NCBI GenBank assembly: GCA_900554605.1
Contig: USHU01000065.1
Span: 1-6,315 of the forward strand
Reading direction: 5' to 3'
From: an uncultured Actinomyces sp.
Lineage (GTDB): Bacteria; Actinomycetota; Actinomycetes; Actinomycetales; Actinomycetaceae
Length of the DNA: 6,315 bases
A program made the position numbers and the translations under genes. A model generated the notes under the pieces. The model was given only the letters and a program-made list of their open reading frames with translations. It had not been told where the DNA came from and did not search any database. This document shows positions 1 to 4,429 of this stretch, piece after piece (the stretch's first letter is position 1; each line of letters starts with the position of its first letter).

Positions 1-237
1 GAACCGTGCATGCTTCGTATCCGAATCGAAGTCGAATCGCCGGAATTGGTCGACGAAGAAGGTCTTCGTGTGCCTGAAGTGTTGGCTCTTGTACGCTCTG
101 GCAACATCGTGCAGCTTGTAACGGGTGTCAATGCGCGCAACATTGCTTTGCAGATGCTCCAGTTGTGTTTGCCTCAAGATGTGTCTGCTGGCACACGCAA
201 ATCGCCGTTCTCGCGTATTCCGCAAGCCATAAAATAG
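1..237 (+). CDS. Unrecognised protein, 3' part (5' end probably outside the window)
   Basis: The frame is open from base 1 to a TAG at 235-237, giving 78 visible codons. The first ATG in frame is at position 10, but no ribosome binding site can be judged because only nine bases precede it, so this is more likely the C-terminal part of a longer protein than a complete 75-residue one. Codon choice resembles malQ next door, which supports real coding. The visible part has a charged beta-like start (LRIRIEVESPELVDEEG), a helical middle (VPEVLALVRSGNIVQLV, then NARNIALQMLQL) and a basic, proline-containing tail. There is no membrane segment and no motif I can name. It ends 31 bases before malQ on the same strand, so co-transcription is plausible. 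The function is unknown to me. Confidence 0.6.
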   Translation, partial: EPCMLRIRIEVESPELVDEEGLRVPEVLALVRSGNIVQLVTGVNARNIALQMLQLCLPQDVSAGTRKSPFSRIPQAIK

Positions 238-268
238 ACAAAAGCAGCTGTATTTCAGAGAGGACCTC

Positions 269-2392
269 ATGGCAAACCAGTCGGTAACAGAGAAACTACG
301 TGAACTTGCCGAGACCGTGGGGGTCTCTACAGGTTTCTGGGATTGGTACGGTAACTGGAAGCATGTTGAAGATGCCTCCCTTATCGCCGTTTTGAATTCT
401 TTGGGTTTCTCTCTTTCTTTTGATCCCTCTGAGGCGGAAATTAATGAGGCGTTCCGCCATAACGAAGACTTGGCATGGTCTGCGCCGCTTCCTCCGACAA
501 CCGTGTGTCGTCAGGGCAATGAGGCGGAAATTCCTGTCCACGTTCCTCATGGAACGGGTGTGTGGTGCCACGTTGAGACTGAAGACGGGCAGCGCCATGA
601 ACTTGAACAGCTTGATCGCCCGATCCCGCCGCGAATGGTCGACGATAACTTGGTCGGTCGCGCGACCTTTAAGATTCCCAATTGGTTGCCCCAAGGATGG
701 CACCGGATTGTTGCGCGTCATGAAGATGGCAGCGAGTGTTCCTCGACCTTGATCGTTGTTCCGCAAAGGCTTTCTTGCCGTCTCGATGATGGCCATAAGC
801 GTTGGGGCGTTGCGGCTCAGCTGTACTCTACGCGTTCGAGTGGCTCGTGGGGAATGGGTGATACCCAGGATCTGGCTGATTTGGCCGCGATTGTTGCGCG
901 CAATGGCGCAAACTTCTTGCAGGTCAACCCCCTGCATGCACCCCAGCCGTGTTTCCCCCAAGAGACCTCGCCTTACCTTCCGGTTTCGCGCCGTTGGGCA
1001 AGCCCTCTCTACATCCGTCCCGAGGCCATCGATGAGTACGCCTGCATGGATGGAAAGGAACGCGGAGTTATTACGCGCTATGCGCATGCCTCGCGATCTC
1101 AGGAAGACATTGTTGACCGCGATCTTTCATGGAAATCCAAGCTCAAGGCCCTGCGTAAGATTTTTGAGCTTCCTCGCTCCATCAGCCGCCAGGCGCAATT
1201 CGAACATTTCTGCGCAGAGGGCGGAGAATCCTTAGAGAATTTTGCTCTCTGGTCTGCGCTGGTTTTTGAAAATGGGGATATTGAGCTTCCCGAGCGTTAT
1301 GCATCAATCAATGCGCCCGAAGTCGAGCAGGCGCGCCAGCGCTTGGCTGGAGAAATTGAGTTTTGGCAGTGGTGTCAGTGGATCGTGTTCGATCAGCTGA
1401 TCCGTGCACAGGAAAGTGCGCATCGCTTAGGTATGGATATGGGTATCATGTCCGACCTTGCAGTGGGAGTGCACTCTTTGGGCTCAGAGATCTGGTCGAT
1501 GCCCGAGATTTTCGCCCCGGGAATGAGCGTTGGTGCGCCTCCGGATATGTATTCGCAGCAGGGACAGAACTGGTCGCAGCCGCCGTGGTCTCCGCGAGGC
1601 CTTGCCCAGGCCGGCTACGCGCCTCTTCGGGACATGCTGCGTTCCGTCCTTTCCTATTCGGGTGCAGTTCGCATCGACCATATTCTTGGTTTGTTCCGTC
1701 TGTGGTGGATTCCCGAGGGCATGGAAGCCAGTGCCGGCGCCTACGTTTCCTATGATCACGAGGCCATGGTTGGGATTGTGCTTCTCGAAGCGCAGCGCGC
1801 GGGTGCAGTAGTCATTGGTGAAGACCTTGGAACGGTTGAGCCTTGGGTTCGCGGTTACTTGAATGATCGTGGCATCTTGGGCACTTCAGTTCTTTGGTTT
1901 GAAAAAGAAGGAAGCGGATGGCCATTGTGGCCTGACCACTATCGTCGCTCCTGCCTTGCTGCAGTAACGACACACGATCTTCCGCCGACCCTGGGATACC
2001 TCGAGGGTGTTCACACTCAACTCCGAAATCGCTTGGGCTTGCTTGTTGAGGACATAGACCAGGTGCTTGAGGCTGACCGCGTTGAACGAGAACGGATGGT
2101 GTCTCGTCTGAAAGAAGGCGGCTTCATTCACAGTGAAAACCCCAGCGAGGAAGAGCTTGTTTTGGGCTTCCACGCTTACCTCGCGGCTTCCCCCGCACTC
2201 TTGCTTGCAGTTTCGCTTGTCGACGCGGTTGGAGAGAAAGCACCCCAGAATCTTCCCGGAACCTCAGATCAATATCCGAACTGGTGTATCCCTCTTCACG
2301 GCAGTGATGGAGAAGAAGCACGCATCGATGATCTTGCGGGGTCAGAGAAGGTGCACTCCTTCCTCTCGAAGGTGAATCGATATGTGCGCTAA
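269..2392 (+). CDS. malQ: 4-alpha-glucanotransferase (amylomaltase), GH77, long actinobacterial form
   Basis: This cytoplasmic enzyme moves 4-alpha-glucan segments between maltodextrins and releases glucose, serving maltodextrin and glycogen use. The 707 residues match the long MalQ type, which has an extra N-terminal part. Residues 1-170 form a helical start followed by a beta-rich region, and the GH77 barrel begins near R178-W179-G180 (RWGVAAQLYSTRSSGSWGMGD). Visible family landmarks are GIMSDLAVGVH, the substrate-loop stretch GAPPDMYSQQGQNW ending at W435, the nucleophile D470 in RIDHILGL, the acid/base E518 in IGEDLGT, and the third carboxylate D570 in TTHDLPP. All three catalytic residues are present, so the enzyme should be active. 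The ATG at 269 is preceded by GAGAGGA (258-264) at normal spacing. The stop lies 6 bases from the stop of the convergent EIIA gene. Confidence 0.96.
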   Translation: MANQSVTEKLRELAETVGVSTGFWDWYGNWKHVEDASLIAVLNSLGFSLSFDPSEAEINEAFRHNEDLAWSAPLPPTTVCRQGNEAEIPVHVPHGTGVWCHVETEDGQRHELEQLDRPIPPRMVDDNLVGRATFKIPNWLPQGWHRIVARHEDGSECSSTLIVVPQRLSCRLDDGHKRWGVAAQLYSTRSSGSWGMGDTQDLADLAAIVARNGANFLQVNPLHAPQPCFPQETSPYLPVSRRWASPLYIRPEAIDEYACMDGKERGVITRYAHASRSQEDIVDRDLSWKSKLKALRKIFELPRSISRQAQFEHFCAEGGESLENFALWSALVFENGDIELPERYASINAPEVEQARQRLAGEIEFWQWCQWIVFDQLIRAQESAHRLGMDMGIMSDLAVGVHSLGSEIWSMPEIFAPGMSVGAPPDMYSQQGQNWSQPPWSPRGLAQAGYAPLRDMLRSVLSYSGAVRIDHILGLFRLWWIPEGMEASAGAYVSYDHEAMVGIVLLEAQRAGAVVIGEDLGTVEPWVRGYLNDRGILGTSVLWFEKEGSGWPLWPDHYRRSCLAAVTTHDLPPTLGYLEGVHTQLRNRLGLLVEDIDQVLEADRVERERMVSRLKEGGFIHSENPSEEELVLGFHAYLAASPALLLAVSLVDAVGEKAPQNLPGTSDQYPNWCIPLHGSDGEEARIDDLAGSEKVHSFLSKVNRYVR

Positions 2393-2398
2393 GTGAGC

Positions 2399-2875
2399 TT
2401 AGCCCTTTTCTGATGCCCGGTGCACTTGTGCGCCGGGCATCAGTGTTGTAATCGGTGAACTATCTGCAGGGATATTCTCGAGATAGGTTGTGGGTGGGCG
2501 CAAGACAACAACAATGACGTCAAGCGGGTAGCCCACCTCGCGGGCTGGCTGAGTGTCCCATGCGATCAAGGGATCACCCGCACTGACTTCGTCCCCAAGA
2601 CTGCGCATGCTTGTAAAGCCCTCACCGCCAAGCTTCACGGTGTCAATACCCAGGTGGACAAGAACTTGCTGTCCGTCCGCGCGAGTAATTGCACAGGCGT
2701 GAGGAAGTAGGTGCGTGAGGATGCCATCCGTAGGAGCACACACCTTGAAGTAACGGTCATCCCCTGGTGCGACGGCAAAGCCAGGACCCATGATCTCTTC
2801 AGCGAAAACAGGGTCCGCGAGCGTGTTGAGATGTCGAAGCGTCCCGGAAATGGGGGAGTGGAGTTCGAAACTCAC
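2399..2875 (-). CDS. PTS glucose-family EIIA component (Crr-like)
   Basis: This soluble phosphocarrier accepts phosphate from HPr and passes it to EIIB during sugar uptake. At 158 residues it is a normal length for a stand-alone EIIA of the glucose family. Signatures in order are SPISGTL (7-13), DPVFAEEIMGPGFAVAP (21-37), APTDGIL (47-53), and the active-site block LPHACAITRADG then VLVHLGIDTVKLGGEGF. H74 in VHLGIDT is the expected phosphorylation site and H59 its partner. Their 15-residue spacing equals that of H75 and H90 in E. coli Crr. The start is GTG at 2875-2873, overlapping the EIIB stop as GTGA. The nearest purine-rich stretch (GAGGAA) is too far upstream, so translation probably depends on coupling to EIIB. 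The precise sugar (glucose, N-acetylglucosamine, beta-glucoside or other) cannot be told from this subunit. Confidence 0.93.
   Translation of the reverse strand: MSFELHSPISGTLRHLNTLADPVFAEEIMGPGFAVAPGDDRYFKVCAPTDGILTHLLPHACAITRADGQQVLVHLGIDTVKLGGEGFTSMRSLGDEVSAGDPLIAWDTQPAREVGYPLDVIVVVLRPPTTYLENIPADSSPITTLMPGAQVHRASEKG
2410..2443 (+). terminator. Long hairpin downstream of malQ, inside the EIIA 3' coding end
   Basis: CTGATGCCCGG (2410-2420) pairs perfectly with CCGGGCATCAG (2433-2443). The stem continues inward through a G-U pair and GCA/TGC to a four-base loop. On the + strand it starts 18 bases after the malQ stop and is followed by TGTTGTAAT, a poor but T-rich tail. On the - strand it is followed by GAAAAGGGC, which is not a terminator tail. 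It is therefore best read as the malQ terminator. On the opposite strand the same bases encode EIIA residues 145-156. The structure is seen directly; its role as a terminator is inferred. Confidence 0.5.
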
Positions 2876-3102
2876 TTGAGTGAAGAGATTTCCTCAGCGA
2901 TTTCTTCTGCTTGCGGTCCCATGACGATTTGGGCGTGGGATCCCACCACGACAACACCGAAGGCGCCGGCTTCGCGAAGTGCGGCCTCGTCGATCTTTGA
3001 ATCATCCTTGAAATCAACGCGAATGCGGGTGATGCAATGCTGAAGATCGGTGATGTTATCCCAACCGCCAAGTGCGTTCAGGATGGTTTCTGCTTGGCTC
3101 AT
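2872..3102 (-). CDS. PTS glucose-family EIIB component, stand-alone
   Basis: This small cytoplasmic PTS protein takes phosphate from EIIA on a cysteine and hands it to sugar bound by EIIC. The 76 residues make up one EIIB domain with nothing else attached. The phosphocysteine is C23 in NITDLQHCITRIRV, followed by the usual GVVVVGSHAQIVMGPQAEEI segment (residues 49-68). ATG at 3102-3100 is chosen because GGGGAGG (3113-3107 on the - strand) lies four bases upstream, an excellent ribosome site. It is the first gene of a two-gene operon with EIIA. In many bacteria this domain is fused to EIIC or sits beside it, but no EIIC is found in the window: malQ lies downstream of EIIA on the other strand and the glycosyltransferase diverges upstream. 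Confidence 0.94.
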   Translation of the reverse strand: MSQAETILNALGGWDNITDLQHCITRIRVDFKDDSKIDEAALREAGAFGVVVVGSHAQIVMGPQAEEIAEEISSLK

Positions 3103-3136
3103 GATGCCTCCCCATTGCGATTTAGCCCTTAGGCCA

Positions 3137-3165
3137 AGGATAACGCGAAAATGCTCCTGTGTTCA
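3137..3165 (-). promoter_or_regulatory. Candidate promoter of the EIIB-EIIA operon
   Basis: On the - strand TGAACA (3165-3160) and TATCCT (3142-3137) are separated by exactly 17 bases. Each matches its sigma-70-type hexamer at 4 of 6 positions. The predicted start would be near 3130, leaving a leader of about 28 bases that includes the strong GGGGAGG site. This is inferred from sequence only. I see no clear operator palindrome here. Confidence 0.4.
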
Positions 3166-3197
3166 GGGAATTACGTCAGAAATTTGGGTGAATAGAC

Positions 3198-3211
3198 TAG
3201 TATTCAAGGCG
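3198..3211 (+). promoter_or_regulatory. Candidate -10 element placing transcription start at the GTG codon
   Basis: TAGTAT (3198-3203) fits the TAnnnT form of an actinobacterial -10 element and ends seven bases before the GTG at 3211. The expected transcription start therefore falls on or next to the start codon. There is no convincing Shine-Dalgarno sequence in ATTCAAGGC just before the GTG. An overlapping TAGACT (3193-3198) is an alternative. No good -35 hexamer is seen, which is common for this promoter class. Confidence 0.4.
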
Positions 3212-4233
3212 TGGAACCAGACATTTTGTTAACAGTCGTGATCCCTGCCTACAACGCACAGGACTACATTGATCGAGCAGTCACTTCAGTGCGTGGCTTT
3301 GATCAAGTCGAGGTGCTCATCGTTGATGATGGCTCTGCCGATAAAACCGCCGAGATCTCTGACGAATGGGCGGCTCGTGATCCCGAGCATATCCGTGTTA
3401 TTCATCAGGAGAATGCTGGCCATGGCGGCGCTGTTAACGCTGGTATTGCCTCGGCGCGTGGGCGCTATCTCAAAATCCTCGACGCAGATGACTGGTTGGA
3501 TCGCCTGGCGCTGAAACGCGCCCTTGAGCGCTTGGCTCTTCGCGAAGAGCAAGGGGAAGCTCTTGATCTTTTGGTCGCTAATTATGTCTATGAAAAGCAG
3601 GGAAAATCCCATAAAGCAGTGATCCGCTATGGCAATGTGATGCCCCGTGATCGAGTCGTGAGCTGGGACGAGGTCAAGCACTGCCGCTACGACCAATATC
3701 TGATGATGCATGCGCTCATTTTGCGTACGGAGCTTGTGCGCGAATGTGGACTAGTGCTTCCGACGCACACTTTCTACGTCGACTTCATTTATTCCTTCGT
3801 GCCGGTCATCGCTGTGCGCACTTTCGAGTACCTCGATGTTGACCTCTATCGCTACTTCATTGGGCGCGATGATCAGTCGGTCAATGAACAAGTGATGATT
3901 TCGCGTGTCGATCAGTTATTGCGTGTGAACGCTGCAATGGTTGATGCAATTCCTCATCCCGATGATGTTCCGCCGAAACTGTACCGCTACCTCGTCCATT
4001 ACCTGCGGATTAACTGTGTGATCTGTACAGTCATGCTTTTGCGTTCGGGAACGGAAGAGAATGCGGCTCGCAAAGATGAGCTATGGGCACAGCTAGAAGC
4101 GAAGAAGCCGGAGGCATATCGAGCGGTACGCCGAGATCTTCTTGGGCGTTTGATTACCTTGCGTTCGAAGCCTGGACGCGCGGTAATTATGTCGGGTTAT
4201 CACATTTCGCAGTGGGTCTTGGGATTCAACTAA
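3211..4233 (+). CDS. Family 2 glycosyltransferase (GT-A fold)
   Basis: This enzyme probably transfers a sugar from a nucleotide-sugar donor to a cell-surface glycan; the donor and acceptor are unknown. The 340-residue protein opens with the GT2 N-terminal strand LTVVIPAYN (7-15), then VDDGS (38-42), ENAGHGGAVNAGIASARGRY (67-86) and the metal/nucleotide motif DADD (91-94). D191 in TFYVD is a candidate for the acidic residue of the acceptor side. There is no clear membrane segment, so it is likely cytosolic or peripheral at the membrane. The GTG at 3211 is chosen because the first beta strand begins only a few residues later, leaving no room for a later start. It diverges from the EIIB-EIIA operon and is followed by a 94-base gap before the surface-protein gene. 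GT2 membership is secure; the product is not. Confidence 0.9.
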   Translation: MEPDILLTVVIPAYNAQDYIDRAVTSVRGFDQVEVLIVDDGSADKTAEISDEWAARDPEHIRVIHQENAGHGGAVNAGIASARGRYLKILDADDWLDRLALKRALERLALREEQGEALDLLVANYVYEKQGKSHKAVIRYGNVMPRDRVVSWDEVKHCRYDQYLMMHALILRTELVRECGLVLPTHTFYVDFIYSFVPVIAVRTFEYLDVDLYRYFIGRDDQSVNEQVMISRVDQLLRVNAAMVDAIPHPDDVPPKLYRYLVHYLRINCVICTVMLLRSGTEENAARKDELWAQLEAKKPEAYRAVRRDLLGRLITLRSKPGRAVIMSGYHISQWVLGFN

Positions 4234-4261
4234 GCAGCATAGCTGCGCCATCGCGATCCAT

Positions 4262-4291
4262 TTGACTTAGAGTAAGGTCAGCCTCTTTAAT
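4262..4291 (+). promoter_or_regulatory. Candidate promoter of the surface-protein gene
   Basis: TTGACT (4262-4267), a 5 of 6 match to the -35 consensus, is followed after 18 bases by TTTAAT (4286-4291), a 4 of 6 match to the -10. The start would fall around 4298, inside the palindrome at 4295-4313, which is the arrangement expected for repression by promoter occlusion. Another -10-like hexamer (TATCAT, 4307-4312) lies within the palindrome but lacks a partner, so the exact start is uncertain. Confidence 0.4.
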
Positions 4292-4294
4292 GGT

Positions 4295-4313
4295 AATGAG
4301 AACGATTATCATT
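4295..4313 (+). promoter_or_regulatory. Zur/Fur-type operator palindrome
   Basis: AATGAGAACGATTATCATT is an imperfect palindrome centred on 4304, with outer arms AATGA and TCATT matching exactly. Its 15-base core, TGAGAACGATTATCA (4297-4311), has the 7-1-7 layout of Fur-family boxes and differs from an actinobacterial Zur-like pattern TGAnAATGATTnTCA, as I recall it, at one position. It ends 14 bases before the ATG of a surface protein whose family accompanies metal ABC transporters, so zinc repression by Zur is the first choice. A manganese- or iron-responsive Fur-family protein cannot be excluded. Confidence 0.75.
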
Positions 4314-4327
4314 CTAGAGAGTTGGTC

Positions 4328-4429
4328 ATGTCAGCATTGTGCCCTAAGGCAGCGCGCGCACTTATTTCACTATTCGCCACCATTTCGCTCATCAGCGCCT
4401 GGATCTTTCTTCCACCTTCGGCTCAAGCG
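4328..4429 (+). other. Signal peptide of the surface protein
   Basis: The first 34 residues have a short basic start (K7, R10), a hydrophobic core (ALISLFATISLISAWIFL) and a proline/small-residue end PPSAQA, matching the A-x-A rule, with cleavage expected before D35. There is no lipobox cysteine near the cut site, so export by Sec without lipid attachment is the natural reading. Confidence 0.85.

Noticed and set aside
296..1087. Long open frame on the - strand (263 codons) opposite malQ
   Set aside because: It lies wholly within malQ, has an arginine/asparagine-rich composition typical of an antisense shadow, and shows no domain or ribosome site.
2799..3071. 90-codon - strand frame overlapping EIIB and EIIA
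   Set aside because: It is a frame-shifted shadow of two well-supported PTS genes.
4234..4246. Small inverted repeat GCAGC-ATA-GCTGC right after the glycosyltransferase stop, considered as a terminator
   Set aside because: The stem is only five pairs with a three-base loop and no T-run follows.
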